Assembly: GCA_020443425.1 (NCBI GenBank)
Contig: JAGRIE010000006.1
Coordinates: 131,191-195,190, forward strand
DNA length: 64,000 bases
Reading direction: 5' to 3'
Source of the DNA: Halioglobus sp.
Lineage (GTDB): Bacteria; Pseudomonadota; Gammaproteobacteria; Pseudomonadales; Halieaceae
This document shows, in pieces, positions 9,134-17,428 of the stretch (the stretch's first letter is position 1; the number at the start of each line of letters is the position of its first letter). The translations under genes and the position numbers were made by a program. The notes beneath the pieces were generated by a model. The model did no database searches, was not told where the DNA came from, and was given only the letters and a program-made list of their open reading frames with translations.

Positions 9134-9207
9134 GTCATACCGCCGCAAGCAAAGGCGCGCGTTAGCGCGTCCAGCCCGTAGGGCGATTTTGCCTTGCCTT
9201 GTTAAGT
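9134..9207 (-). other. Integron attC recombination site 2
   Basis: On the minus strand, R'' ACTTAAC (9201-9207) matches RYYYAAC exactly. The left arm GGCAAGGCAAA and right arm TTTGCTTGCGG pair with one unpaired G, the extrahelical base that defines strand choice in attC folding. A hairpin spacer around CGCGCTAACGCGCG lies between them. R' reads GGTATGA on the minus strand (CATACC on the plus strand), one base away from the common GTTATG form, so the crossover box may be weakened. Length 74 bases. Confidence 0.75.
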
Positions 9208-9243
9208 TGCGCTGGCACATTGGTTTTTGGGGTATTTGTGACC

Positions 9244-9687
9244 CTACCGGAAGACGTCCATCGTACCAACTGTTGCCCGATTATCTTTTACCCGACGCTT
9301 TAGGAGCCAGCTGCCGTCCAGGCGTACCCATTCGTCAAAGTACTCCCCTAATGTTCTGAAAGTTAGATTGGATTTCTTTTCTTTGCCTAAGTGCATATCA
9401 CTAACATAGGACTGACTTGTAGCTGTATCACCATCGACATATATGACAACATTACCAATGAGATGCTGGGTTGTGCCACAAGCTTCTAGAAACGGTCGAA
9501 TAAAATCGACTATTTCTCTTTTCCCTACAATCTCACCCTTGCCAAGATTGGCTCTGGCATCATCCGCTAGTAATTTCTCTAGGGTTTCCCAATCACGTTG
9601 ATCCATTGCTCGAGCGAACGACATTATCTTTCGATAGATTTCGCGCTCTGCAAACAGTATTTCTAGATTCAATGCACTGAACTCCAT
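9244..9687 (-). CDS. Cassette-encoded SnoaL-like (NTF2-fold) protein
   Basis: 147 residues from ATG 9687, which begins six bases past the R' box of attC site 1, a typical cassette spacing. The sequence has the nuclear-transport-factor-2-like layout: an N-terminal helix with AMDQRDWETLEKLLADDA, then FIRPFLEACGTTQHLIGN and strands ending in GEYFDEWVRLDGSWLLKRRVKDN. This is the usual pattern of SnoaL_4-type proteins annotated as possible isomerases or dehydratases. A longer start at 9711 would run through the attC site and is rejected. Substrate unknown. Confidence 0.8.
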   Translation of the reverse strand: MEFSALNLEILFAEREIYRKIMSFARAMDQRDWETLEKLLADDARANLGKGEIVGKREIVDFIRPFLEACGTTQHLIGNVVIYVDGDTATSQSYVSDMHLGKEKKSNLTFRTLGEYFDEWVRLDGSWLLKRRVKDNRATVGTMDVFR

Positions 9688-9693
9688 TAAGTA

Positions 9694-9753
9694 ACTTAAC
9701 GCCTCAAACACCGGCGCAGCTCTGCTGCGTCCGAGTGCTTTGACTTGTTAACC
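9694..9753 (-). other. Integron attC recombination site 1 (canonical)
   Basis: On the minus strand this 60-base site starts GGTTAAC and ends with R' GTTAAGT (9694-9700), a perfect GTTRRRY. Arms TCAAAGCAC and GTGTTTGA pair with a single unpaired G (extrahelical base). The spacer forms its own hairpin (GGACGCAGC with GCTGCGCC). The TAA stop of the GNAT gene (9748-9750) is inside the left box. This is the clearest attC of the three. Confidence 0.85.
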
Positions 9754-10254
9754 CTTTGCTGAAAAAGACTCATGGTAAGTAACGCTTCCTTGAGGTAAAT
9801 CACCGTGAAATACCATAGCTTGGAAATACTCAGGCGGCACACCAGGAAGTACTAAACATTCTCTAGGTTTAAAGCCAAAACGATGATAATAGTTTGGGTC
9901 TCCAAGTAACACGCAACCTTTTGCTTTTATATTCTTTAGCTCTTGGATAGCGGCATTCATAAGCTTGGAACCAATACCTTTACCCTGCTTGTTGGGAAGA
10001 ACTGAGATTGGGCCGAGACCATACCAACTATCTGTACTGTCAGAAATAGTAACCGGAGAAAGCGCCACATGCCCAACGACACTACCTTCATCTTCGGCAA
10101 CTAGTGAAATTGATAATGCGCCTGATTCACGAAGCGCTTTAACAATATACTGCTCCGTATTGTCCGTGTGTGGTGCATCAAGAAAAGCGGCAACAGTAAC
10201 CTCATGGATGTTTTGAGCATCCCTTGGTTGTTCTTTTCGAATGCTAATACTCAA
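9748..10254 (-). CDS. Cassette-encoded GNAT family N-acetyltransferase
   Basis: 168 residues starting at TTG 10254 (L-S-I-S-I-R-K), chosen because AAGGAG stands eight bases upstream; the upstream ATG at 10311 has no such site. The acetyl-CoA binding motif QGKGIGSKLM (about residue 93) and the conserved GDPNYYHRFGF segment identify a GNAT of the subfamily often carried in integron cassettes and near phage genes. It probably acetylates a small amine or protein; substrate unknown. Its stop codon overlaps attC site 1. It is the first gene of the cassette run in reading direction. Confidence 0.85.
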   Translation of the reverse strand: MSISIRKEQPRDAQNIHEVTVAAFLDAPHTDNTEQYIVKALRESGALSISLVAEDEGSVVGHVALSPVTISDSTDSWYGLGPISVLPNKQGKGIGSKLMNAAIQELKNIKAKGCVLLGDPNYYHRFGFKPRECLVLPGVPPEYFQAMVFHGDLPQGSVTYHESFSAKG

Positions 10255-10453
10255 TCGGATATCTCCTTGAGGGTTAACAGTAAAGTATATGCCGTAGCCA
10301 AGTGTAGACATTCTGCCTATATCTGGACAGGTGTAGGCTCATATAGCCACAGGTGTCTACTAGACATGTGCATATCTGGATATCAGAAGTGCAACGGCTG
10401 AACATCAGTACACTTCCCCACCAGCCCTTCAATTACTCTATTCTCCAGGCCAA

Positions 10454-10499
10454 GCGAAACAGCGGGGTTGTAGGGCATTCCCCCAACCTGCTGTTTCGC
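10454..10499. repeat. Long imperfect palindrome in the 360-base gap before the cassettes
   Basis: GCGAAACAGC (10454-10463) is the exact inverse complement of GCTGTTTCGC (10490-10499), and the inner GGGTTG/CAACC extend the stem, giving roughly 15-16 paired positions around a short loop. It lies in the 10255-10614 gap between the GNAT cassette and the enoyl-CoA hydratase gene. A 60-codon minus-strand frame (10383-10565) runs through the palindrome, but I do not trust it as a gene. No poly-T follows, so a simple terminator is unlikely. It could be a REP-like element or a mobile-element scar. The rest of the gap shows nothing I can name. Confidence 0.6.
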
Positions 10500-10614
10500 A
10501 CTCCAGATGGCGTGGTTCTGTTTTTCCGCCGCTCGCTGTGTCACTGCTTCAAACGCAATAGCCATGGTGACGAACTGCCTGCGTCGATGCGCGTGAATTG
10601 GGCTCAGGCGGTCG

Positions 10615-11487
10615 TTACCACCAGGGGTAAAAGTCGGGCATATCGGTAGAGGTTCGGTCCTCAAATACCGGGGCGCGTTTTTCCAGGAATGAGCGCACGC
10701 CTTCCTTGCCGCTTTTCAGGCTGGCGTAGTAGATCGCCAGTGAGTCCACCTTGTGCGCTTCAATCGGGTGCGGCTGCGCTGAGCAGCGGTACATCATCTG
10801 CCGGGTCATGGCGATGGCTACCGGGCTGTGCTGGGCGATCCGGCGGGCGATCTTATAGGCCTCCTCCAGCAGTTCATCGGCGGGTACAACGGCACTGACG
10901 AAGCGGCCTGCCAGCGCCTGCTCGGCCTTCAGTATCTCGGCGGTGTACACCCATTCAAGCGCCTGCGAGATACCCACGATGCGTGGCAGGAACCAGCTGG
11001 AGCAGGCCTCCGGTGTGATGCCGATTTTGTTGAACACAAAACCGATGCGCGCGTGCTCGGAGGCGAGGCGGATATCCATGGCGCAGGTCATGGTGGCGCC
11101 GATACCGACGGCCGCGCCATTGATGGCGGCGATCACCGGTTTGTTGCAGTCGTAGATCGCGAGAGTCACACGGCCACCCGTGTCGCGAACGCCGGCGATA
11201 ATCTCGGGATCGTCCAGGCGGTTTTCCATATCATCCATGGTCGGGTTCAGGCTCTCGTTGAGGCCGAAGACATTACCCTCCACCGAGAGGTCCATGCCGG
11301 CACAAAAGGCGCGGCCTTCGCCGGTCACTACCACCGCGCGCACCTCGTCGTCATCGCTGGCCCGATTGAAGGCGTCTATCAGTTCGTGGGCCATCTCTAC
11401 AGTGAATGAATTGAGGTGGTCAGGACGGTTGAGCGTCAGGGTCAGGATGTTGTCGGCGACTTCATAGCGCAGAGTGTTGTAGGACAT
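10615..11487 (-). CDS. Enoyl-CoA hydratase/isomerase (crotonase) family protein
   Basis: 290 residues from ATG 11487 (AGGAG six bases upstream). Crotonase-fold landmarks are present: the oxyanion-hole segment FCAGMDLS around residue 75, INGAAVGIGATM around residue 135, and GITPEACSSWFLPR with the catalytic-region glutamate around residue 170. The C-terminus is that of short-chain enoyl-CoA hydratases. It probably hydrates 2-enoyl-CoA in fatty-acid or branched-acid beta-oxidation. It lies 36 bases downstream of the wax ester synthase gene on the same strand, likely one operon linking acyl-CoA breakdown and storage lipid formation. Confidence 0.88.
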   Translation of the reverse strand: MSYNTLRYEVADNILTLTLNRPDHLNSFTVEMAHELIDAFNRASDDDEVRAVVVTGEGRAFCAGMDLSVEGNVFGLNESLNPTMDDMENRLDDPEIIAGVRDTGGRVTLAIYDCNKPVIAAINGAAVGIGATMTCAMDIRLASEHARIGFVFNKIGITPEACSSWFLPRIVGISQALEWVYTAEILKAEQALAGRFVSAVVPADELLEEAYKIARRIAQHSPVAIAMTRQMMYRCSAQPHPIEAHKVDSLAIYYASLKSGKEGVRSFLEKRAPVFEDRTSTDMPDFYPWW

Positions 11488-11523
11488 GGCTGTCTCCTGT
11501 TGTCGATGGGGATGGTCGCACAC

Positions 11524-13017
11524 TCACGCTGCACTCCTGGCCTTGCGGGCTTTGGTCTTGCGGGCGGGTGTGCGCGCTTTCCTTTTCTTTGCCGGTGCCG
11601 GACTGGACGCCGCGTTGGCGGCAGCCAGCAGTTCGTCAAAACTTGCCTGCAGGCACTCGCGGTAGAACGCCGGGTCCGGCATTATCACGCGGCAGCTGGT
11701 GGCGCTGATCACAAACTGGCCACAGTAGCTGCTGATGACGTGGAACAGGCCGAGCCCGTCCTGTACCGGGCCGGTGCCGTAGTTGGCGACCATCTTGGCG
11801 CCCGTGTTGTACAGCGGAATCGGCGGCCCCGGCACGTTGGTGATCACACAGTTGAACTGTGGGCTCATACGGTTCATCAGGCCCCAGCGGCTGGCCAGCC
11901 GCGCCGCCTGCGCGGTCAGCGTAGCGGGTATGAACTGTGAGTAGTCCGTCATGGTCTTGGCGCCGATGGCGTTGGTCAGCTCCTTGGCCTTGCTACTGCT
12001 CTCATGCACGGCCTGCAGGCGCTGCAGCGGGTCTTCGACGTCGCTGCGCACCTGCACCGTCATGCTGGCGACGATATTGCCGCCGGTCTTGTCCTTGTCC
12101 GAGCGCACGTTGACCGGCGCCATGGCGGCGAGTGACTGTTCGGGCAGTTCATCGTGCGCCTGCAGGTATTTGCGCAGCGCGCCGCCGACGATGGTGATGG
12201 CGGCGTCGTTGACGGTGGCGCCGGGCACGGAGTTCTTGATTTTTTTCACATCGTCCAGCGGCACATTGATGGCGTCAAATACCCGGTGTGGCGACACGCT
12301 GTCGTTGAACCGGGTGCGCGGGATGTCCTTGATCCTGCTGAGCTGCCCCTTGGACAGGCCGGCCACCACCTTGGCCAGCCCGGGAACGGTGTTCCTGGCC
12401 ACACTCAGCAGGTGGAAGGGCTTGCGAATACTGTTGTACTGCGAGCGGATGACCATCTCCAGCGCCGAGGGCTGGCTGTCGACACTGACGGTGGCGGCGG
12501 TATGCGCGCGTTGGTAATCCGGCGACAGGTCGTGAGTCGCCGCCGTCAACTCCATGCCCGAGGTGCCGTCGATGGCCGCGTGGTGTGTCTTGGAGAACAT
12601 GGCGAAGCTGCCTTTGGGCACGCCCTTGACGTTGTCCAGGCCCTCGATGATGTACAGCTCCCACAGCGGGTGGGCGCGGTCCAGCGGGCGCGCGTGCAGG
12701 CGGGAGATGACGATGCACAGCTGCCGCCAGTCACCCGGTTTGGGCAGCGCGATGTGGCGGATATGGAACTCGGGGTCGAAGGCGCCATCGGTCACCCAGT
12801 AGGGGTGGTCCAGGTTCATCGGCACGGTGACCAGCTTTTGTGTCATCACCGGCATGCTCATCAGGCGGTTGTTGGTGTTCTCGATAATGTCCTTGAACCG
12901 CACCTTGCCGCCCGGGGCCGTGGACTGGTCATAAATGGACAGGCCCGAGATATGCATCGGCGCGTTGGGCGTTTCCAGGTACAGGAAGGAGGCGTCTAGC
13001 CCGGTCAGTTGTTTCAT
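11524..13017 (-). CDS. Wax ester synthase / diacylglycerol acyltransferase (WS/DGAT)
   Basis: 497 residues from ATG 13017 (MKQLTGLDASFLYLET). The catalytic HHxxxDG motif is intact (H145, H146, D150, G151), and the C-terminal half has the family's NVRSDKD and NCVITNVPGPP signatures. The enzyme esterifies long-chain alcohols or diacylglycerol with acyl-CoA to make storage wax esters or triacylglycerol. It ends in a lysine/alanine-rich tail of about 25 residues (KKRKARTPARKTKAR), unusual and perhaps involved in membrane or lipid-droplet contact. In-frame codons upstream of 13017 are not convincing. The first gene of a two-gene unit with the enoyl-CoA hydratase. Confidence 0.93.
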   Translation of the reverse strand: MKQLTGLDASFLYLETPNAPMHISGLSIYDQSTAPGGKVRFKDIIENTNNRLMSMPVMTQKLVTVPMNLDHPYWVTDGAFDPEFHIRHIALPKPGDWRQLCIVISRLHARPLDRAHPLWELYIIEGLDNVKGVPKGSFAMFSKTHHAAIDGTSGMELTAATHDLSPDYQRAHTAATVSVDSQPSALEMVIRSQYNSIRKPFHLLSVARNTVPGLAKVVAGLSKGQLSRIKDIPRTRFNDSVSPHRVFDAINVPLDDVKKIKNSVPGATVNDAAITIVGGALRKYLQAHDELPEQSLAAMAPVNVRSDKDKTGGNIVASMTVQVRSDVEDPLQRLQAVHESSSKAKELTNAIGAKTMTDYSQFIPATLTAQAARLASRWGLMNRMSPQFNCVITNVPGPPIPLYNTGAKMVANYGTGPVQDGLGLFHVISSYCGQFVISATSCRVIMPDPAFYRECLQASFDELLAAANAASSPAPAKKRKARTPARKTKARKARSAA

Positions 13018-13266
13018 GGCAGTGGCGTTCCGGCTGAGGCCCGCAGGTGGAGGTGCACCCCCGGGTGGTGAGTGAATGGTTCGTTGGTGGCGCCAGATCA
13101 AAATCGGCGTCGAACTCGTTTATGGCATGCAGGCTGACCCAAGAACCCGTTCTGGTCAAGCTTTACGCAGCAGGAAATGCGCGGATACCCCGGCCCGCGT
13201 GCCTTCGTTTTTCACTGCCAGACATGCTAGCCTAGGCCGCTAATGGGAACAGCGGAGCTCTCGAGT

Positions 13267-13626
13267 ATGAAATACCGGATCACTGCGCTCGCGGCACTGT
13301 TGGCACTGTCCGGGTGTACCACCACCGACGAAATCATCATTGACCAGAAGGGTGTCAACATGGCGGCCTACCAGCAGGATCTGGCCGAGTGCAAGACCTA
13401 CTCTGAATCGGTCAAGACGGGTGAGAAAGCCGGTGTCGGCGCGGCCTCCGGGGCTGTGGTGGGCGGCCTGATCGGGGCCATCACCGGGGGTAGCGAAGGC
13501 GCGGTCAAGGGCGCGGGTGTCGGCGCTGTCGGCGGCGGCGCCAAGGGCGTGAGCCAGGGTGCGCAGGAGGAGGTCCAGGTCGTCAAGAACTGCCTCCGTG
13601 GCAGAGGCTACCGCGTCCTCAACTGA
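13267..13626 (+). CDS. Small glycine-zipper lipoprotein
   Basis: 119 residues with a lipoprotein signal peptide ending in LSGC (lipidated cysteine near residue 17). A glycine-zipper stretch (AASGAVVGGLIGAITGG, then GAVKGAGVGAVGGG) spans about residues 60-95, and a second cysteine lies near the C-terminus (VVKNCLRGRGYRVLN). Such proteins are outer-membrane-associated and often envelope-stress linked. The ATG at 13267 has GGAG ten bases upstream. A weak stem (13650-13665, GGCGC/GCGCC) followed by ATTTT lies 24 bases after the stop and could act as a terminator. Confidence 0.85.
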   Translation: MKYRITALAALLALSGCTTTDEIIIDQKGVNMAAYQQDLAECKTYSESVKTGEKAGVGAASGAVVGGLIGAITGGSEGAVKGAGVGAVGGGAKGVSQGAQEEVQVVKNCLRGRGYRVLN

Positions 13627-13756
13627 CGGGTCCGCCCCCCTTCCTCGTCGGCGCGGTCAGGCGCCATTTTCACCGGGGCTGGTAACTGTGTTATGTTTTG
13701 GCCGAGGCAATGCCAATTGTCAGCGCTAAAATTCTAAGAACCAGTTGGAGCCCGCC

Positions 13757-15037
13757 ATGGCGAAACGATGTTTCCGTGCTAGCAAAATACATCTCGACGG
13801 TCGAATTCACCCCGATTTTGCGCCTGTGGAGGCCACCCTGCGCGATATGTTGCGCAATTATCGCGGTGGTGCGGCCGTCAGTGTCTATCACCGCGGCGAG
13901 TGTGTGGTGGATCTGTGGGGAGGCTACAAGGACGATCAGGGCACCCTGTGGTGCCGCGACACCATGGCACCGAGCTTCTCCACCACCAAGGGCGTGGCGG
14001 CGACCCTGCTGCATATCTATGCCGATCGCGGGCTGATCGACTACGACGCCCGGGTGGCAGAGTACTGGCCGGAGTTCGGGCAGGCGGGCAAGGAGGACAT
14101 CACGGTGCGACAGGTGCTGGCGCACCAATCCGGCCTCTACCATATTCGCCAGATGATCGATCACGTGGATCGCATGCTGGACTGGAAGTATATGATCCGG
14201 GTGATCGAGCAGGCCGAACCGGCGCATGCGCCGGGCACACGCACCGGCTACCACGGCCTGACCTTCGGGTTTCTGGTGGGGGAGATCATCCAGCGTGTCA
14301 CTGGTAAGAAGTTTTCCGACCTGGTGCAGAAAGAGATCGCCCGGCCGCTGAAGCTGGACGGCTTGTATATCGGCACGCCGGCGCGGGAGATACCGCGCGC
14401 GGCCCAGCTGATCTTCCCCGACTCCACGCGGCGGCTGGCGCAGACCTCGCTCGGCAGCAGGATTGAGATCAGTGCCAGTCGTGTCAGCTCGCTGTTGCGG
14501 CGGGTCGGTATCGACTCTGATCTGTCCAGTATTTTCGATGCGCTTGCGCCGCGCGGGGTGAGCGACTTTGATTTCGGCTCGCCGGAGTCGCTGCGGGTCG
14601 CAATTCCGGCGGCCAACGGGCTGTTTACCGCGCGTTCGCTGGCCAGGCTCTACGCCCTGCTCGGCAACGGCGGCGAGATGGACGGGGTGCGCCTGATGTC
14701 GCAGGAGACACTGGAGCGCGCCACCACACAGCAGAAACCCACCGGCAAGCTGTCGGTGATTCCCTTTGATATGCGCTGGCGCCTGGGCTACCACGGGGTC
14801 GCGACAACACGGGGCTTCCCGCGCCAGGCCTTCGGCCACTTCGGTTTCGGCGGCTCGGGTGCCTGGGCCGATCCGGAGCGCGGCCTGTCGGTGGCGCTGA
14901 TCGTCAACAGCGGCCTCGGCTCGCCCTTCGGGGACCTGCGCACGGCGCGTATCGGCGGGGCCGCACTGGGTTGCGCCAATGCGCGCTCCAGGCCGGCGGG
15001 TTTGTTAAAGGAGAAAATCGCCGCCAAGGCCGCCTGA
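13757..15037 (+). CDS. Serine hydrolase of the beta-lactamase/EstB (class C-like) family
   Basis: 426 residues. The catalytic SxxK is in FSTTKG (about residue 75), the tyrosine motif is YHG (GTRTGYHGLTFG, about 170) in place of YxN, and the third motif is HFGFGGSG (about 365), a pattern typical of EstB-type esterases rather than true beta-lactamases. No signal peptide is seen, which argues for a cytoplasmic esterase. The ATG at 13757 has GGAG six bases upstream; an in-frame TTG lies 12 bases before. A resistance role should not be assumed. Confidence 0.87.
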   Translation: MAKRCFRASKIHLDGRIHPDFAPVEATLRDMLRNYRGGAAVSVYHRGECVVDLWGGYKDDQGTLWCRDTMAPSFSTTKGVAATLLHIYADRGLIDYDARVAEYWPEFGQAGKEDITVRQVLAHQSGLYHIRQMIDHVDRMLDWKYMIRVIEQAEPAHAPGTRTGYHGLTFGFLVGEIIQRVTGKKFSDLVQKEIARPLKLDGLYIGTPAREIPRAAQLIFPDSTRRLAQTSLGSRIEISASRVSSLLRRVGIDSDLSSIFDALAPRGVSDFDFGSPESLRVAIPAANGLFTARSLARLYALLGNGGEMDGVRLMSQETLERATTQQKPTGKLSVIPFDMRWRLGYHGVATTRGFPRQAFGHFGFGGSGAWADPERGLSVALIVNSGLGSPFGDLRTARIGGAALGCANARSRPAGLLKEKIAAKAA

Positions 15038-15149
15038 TCCGCCGCCGCGGCGGTGGCCGCGGAGTGCAATTTCTACACAAAATCGCGGCTGTTGCGGTAT
15101 TTGGGCGCGCCGTATACTCGCGATTTTTACAGGTAGAGATTTGATAGCC

Positions 15150-15899
15150 ATGAAACCTTATCTCAATACCGCCGTACTGGATGCCATTGATCCACAGGAG
15201 TTTCGGGCAAAATCGCCGTTTCCGTGGGTGAACCCGCAGAATTTTATCGCGCCCGAGCGCTACGATGAGCTGCTGCGCAGCATGCCGGAACTGGAGCGTT
15301 TCAGCGCCTTTTTCGGCAAGCAGCGCAAGCACGGGCAGGCCAGCCACGACCGCTACATACTCGATTACGAGCGCGGCATGGACCTGGCCCCCGCGTGGCG
15401 TGATTTCATCGAGGAACTGTGCAGCGACAGCTACCGCAAATTTGTCTGCCGGCTGCTGGGTGTCTCCAGCGTGCGGTTTCGCTTTCACTGGCACTTCACG
15501 CCCAACGGCGGCGAGGTCTCCCCCCACTGCGATTCAAAGGGGAAAATCGGTTCGCAGATTTTCTACCTGAACACGGAGCAGGATTGGGACTGGAGTTGGG
15601 GCGGCGAGACGGTCATCCTCGACGACGGCGGTCGCTTCCCGTCCAACACGGCGCCGTCATTTGACGATTTCGACGCGGCCTATCCGGCCGAGACCAGGGA
15701 CAACCGCTGTATCCTGTTCGGCCGCCGCGGCAATTCCTGGCACGGGGTGAAGCGCATCAACTGCCCGGAAAACTACTACCGCAAGGTGTTTATTGTGGTT
15801 TTCGAGGAGCACCGCAAGCTGCGCATGGTGGTCAAGAAGACACGGCGCCTGGTCACCGGCGCCCCGCTGGTGACGGAAAAAGAGCGCCTGATGTACTGA
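15150..15899 (+). CDS. 2-oxoglutarate/Fe(II)-dependent oxygenase
   Basis: 249 residues. The iron-binding facial triad is visible as HCD (SPHCDSKGK, about residue 126) and a distal histidine in NSWHGV (about 197). The region between (IFYLN, WGGETVI) and the basic segment after the last histidine fit the 2OG-Fe(II) oxygenase / prolyl-4-hydroxylase-like fold. The substrate is unknown. The ATG at 15150 is preferred, with a TTG at 15141 also possible. A TATACT box (15113-15118) may belong to its promoter. It is convergent with the GT4 gene, 26 bases away, at the edge of the envelope locus; a lipid or sugar hydroxylase role would be a guess. Confidence 0.8.
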   Translation: MKPYLNTAVLDAIDPQEFRAKSPFPWVNPQNFIAPERYDELLRSMPELERFSAFFGKQRKHGQASHDRYILDYERGMDLAPAWRDFIEELCSDSYRKFVCRLLGVSSVRFRFHWHFTPNGGEVSPHCDSKGKIGSQIFYLNTEQDWDWSWGGETVILDDGGRFPSNTAPSFDDFDAAYPAETRDNRCILFGRRGNSWHGVKRINCPENYYRKVFIVVFEEHRKLRMVVKKTRRLVTGAPLVTEKERLMY

Positions 15900-15925
15900 G
15901 CGGCCCCGCGTCGGACCGCCCCTGC

Positions 15926-17251
15926 CTAGCGCCGCTGCGCGGCGAGTTCGCCGAGTTCCAGGTAGAGCGCAGCGTAGCGGTCGAGACTGTGTTGCTGGTC
16001 GACATTCTCCACCACGTAGCGCTGCCCGCGCTCGCCAAAGCCCTGCGCCCGTCCCTCATCCCGCAGCATGCCTGCGAGCGCATCGGCGATAGCGCCGGGC
16101 TCGCGCGCCACCAGTTGATAGTGCTCGTCGGCCGTGCCGATACCGGCAGAGATACCCAGGAACGGCGTCACCAGGCAGGGCAGCCCGGTGGCCATGGCTT
16201 CCAGCACCGAGTTGGGCGTGCCCTCGCGACTCGAGGCGAGCACGAACAGGTCGGCGGCGCGCAGGTAGTTGTCGACATCGTCCACAATGCCGGTGAAATG
16301 CACCCGCTCCGGGGCCCCGGAGCCCGCCACCAGCGCCTCGACGTCGGCGCCGAACTGTTGCAGCTTCGGGTCATGGGTATCGGCGCGCGGCCCGACAAAC
16401 ATGACATGGGTGTCGGGCCAGTCCTGCAGCAGCTGGCGCCAGGCCTGTAGCAGGATATCGGGCCCCTTGCGCGGCATGATGGCGCCCACCGACACGATGA
16501 CCTTATGCCCCTCGGGTATGCCGAAGCGGGCCCGCAGGGCGGCCCTGGCCTGCTGCTCCGCGGCGGACTGCGGCGGGTGGAAACGCTGCAGGTTGACACC
16601 GTTGGGAATGTATTCGATGCGTGTGGTGACACCGATCTCGCGCAGGAAGACTTCTATCGCCTGGCTGTTGGTGACCAGGGCGTCGAAACTGTTGTACACA
16701 CGCTGGTAGCCGCGTTTGCGGAAGATGCGCTTGAACGGCTTCTGCTGCCAGGTCGGGAATTGTGACACCGAGTAGACGGTGGCGACGCCGCTGGCTTTCA
16801 AGCGGCGCAGCCAGGGCAGGGCCTGCGGGCGCATATTGGTCAGGAGCTGGGCGACGATCGGCCCCTCGGCGGGCTGTTGGCACACTTCGAGCAGGGCGTC
16901 GTAGTAGATCTGTGTGCGGGTGCGGCTCTTGCTGTCGGGCAGGCGGATGCGCTCAAGCGGGGCCCCGTCCAGCGTGATGGGTGACAGCCACGTGCCGGGT
17001 GCCGCCTCGTACCAGCTTTTGTCGGCGTCGGCCTCGCTGCGCTCCTGGATCTGCGGTGTGCCCGTCATTACACGCACATCCAGGCCGCGCTCCAGCAGGC
17101 CCGGGATATAGCTGCGGTAGCGGTTCTGGGCGCCGCCGTACGTGGGGTAGAAATGGGGTGACGTCAGCCACAGTCTCGTGCGCTTTGGTTGGATTGACGA
17201 GATAGGACGTCCCCCTGCAGGTTGTTTGGCGTGATGGTGAAGTCCGCGCAT
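15926..17251 (-). CDS. Glycosyltransferase family 4
   Basis: 441 residues with a GT-B fold. The N-terminal acceptor domain has HFYPTYGGAQNRYRSYI (about residues 32-48). The C-terminal donor domain has IVSVGAIMPRKGPDILLQA (about 235-255) and the EX7E nucleotide-sugar motif in SREGTPNSVLEAMATGLP (about 350). It is likely an inner-membrane-associated retaining transferase acting on a lipid-linked or envelope glycan. It is divergent from the next GT4 gene across a 177-base gap. No strong Shine-Dalgarno decides the start; the ATG at 17251 is the longest reasonable choice and the true start could be up to about 25 codons later. Confidence 0.85.
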   Translation of the reverse strand: MRGLHHHAKQPAGGRPISSIQPKRTRLWLTSPHFYPTYGGAQNRYRSYIPGLLERGLDVRVMTGTPQIQERSEADADKSWYEAAPGTWLSPITLDGAPLERIRLPDSKSRTRTQIYYDALLEVCQQPAEGPIVAQLLTNMRPQALPWLRRLKASGVATVYSVSQFPTWQQKPFKRIFRKRGYQRVYNSFDALVTNSQAIEVFLREIGVTTRIEYIPNGVNLQRFHPPQSAAEQQARAALRARFGIPEGHKVIVSVGAIMPRKGPDILLQAWRQLLQDWPDTHVMFVGPRADTHDPKLQQFGADVEALVAGSGAPERVHFTGIVDDVDNYLRAADLFVLASSREGTPNSVLEAMATGLPCLVTPFLGISAGIGTADEHYQLVAREPGAIADALAGMLRDEGRAQGFGERGQRYVVENVDQQHSLDRYAALYLELGELAAQRR

Positions 17252-17329
17252 TCTATCTGAATGCGGGGGTTCCGAAAACTGTGTCGGAGCGTCGAAAGGC
17301 AGGCAACACCGGTCTGGCGATGGCCAAGC

Positions 17330-17357
17330 TGGACAGGCGATATAGCTGACATATAAT
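17330..17357 (+). promoter_or_regulatory. Candidate sigma70 promoter for the plus-strand GT4 gene
   Basis: TGGACA (17330-17335), 16 bases, then a perfect TATAAT (17352-17357). It lies 72 bases upstream of the ATG at 17429 in the divergent gap between two GT4 genes. Pattern match only. Confidence 0.5.
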
Positions 17358-17428
17358 GGCTTGCACTCACCAGTGCGTATTAGAGCGATAGCCCCATCCG
17401 CAGTGGATCATAATACGGGATTCATCTG

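Noticed and set aside
10255-10311. Upstream ATG start for the GNAT cassette gene
   Set aside because: The TTG at 10254 has a strong AAGGAG at the right distance, while the ATG at 10311 has none and the added residues are not family-like.
10383-10565. 60-codon minus-strand frame across the palindrome
   Set aside because: No ribosome site, no recognisable family, and the palindrome explains much of its sequence.
13691-14839. Long antisense frame (382 codons) opposite the serine hydrolase gene
   Set aside because: His/Arg/Gln-rich composition without any motif; it is the GC-rich shadow of a gene with clear catalytic motifs on the plus strand.
13757-15037. Beta-lactamase resistance gene
   Set aside because: Motifs (STTK, YHG, HFG) and lack of signal peptide fit EstB-like esterases rather than an exported class C beta-lactamase.
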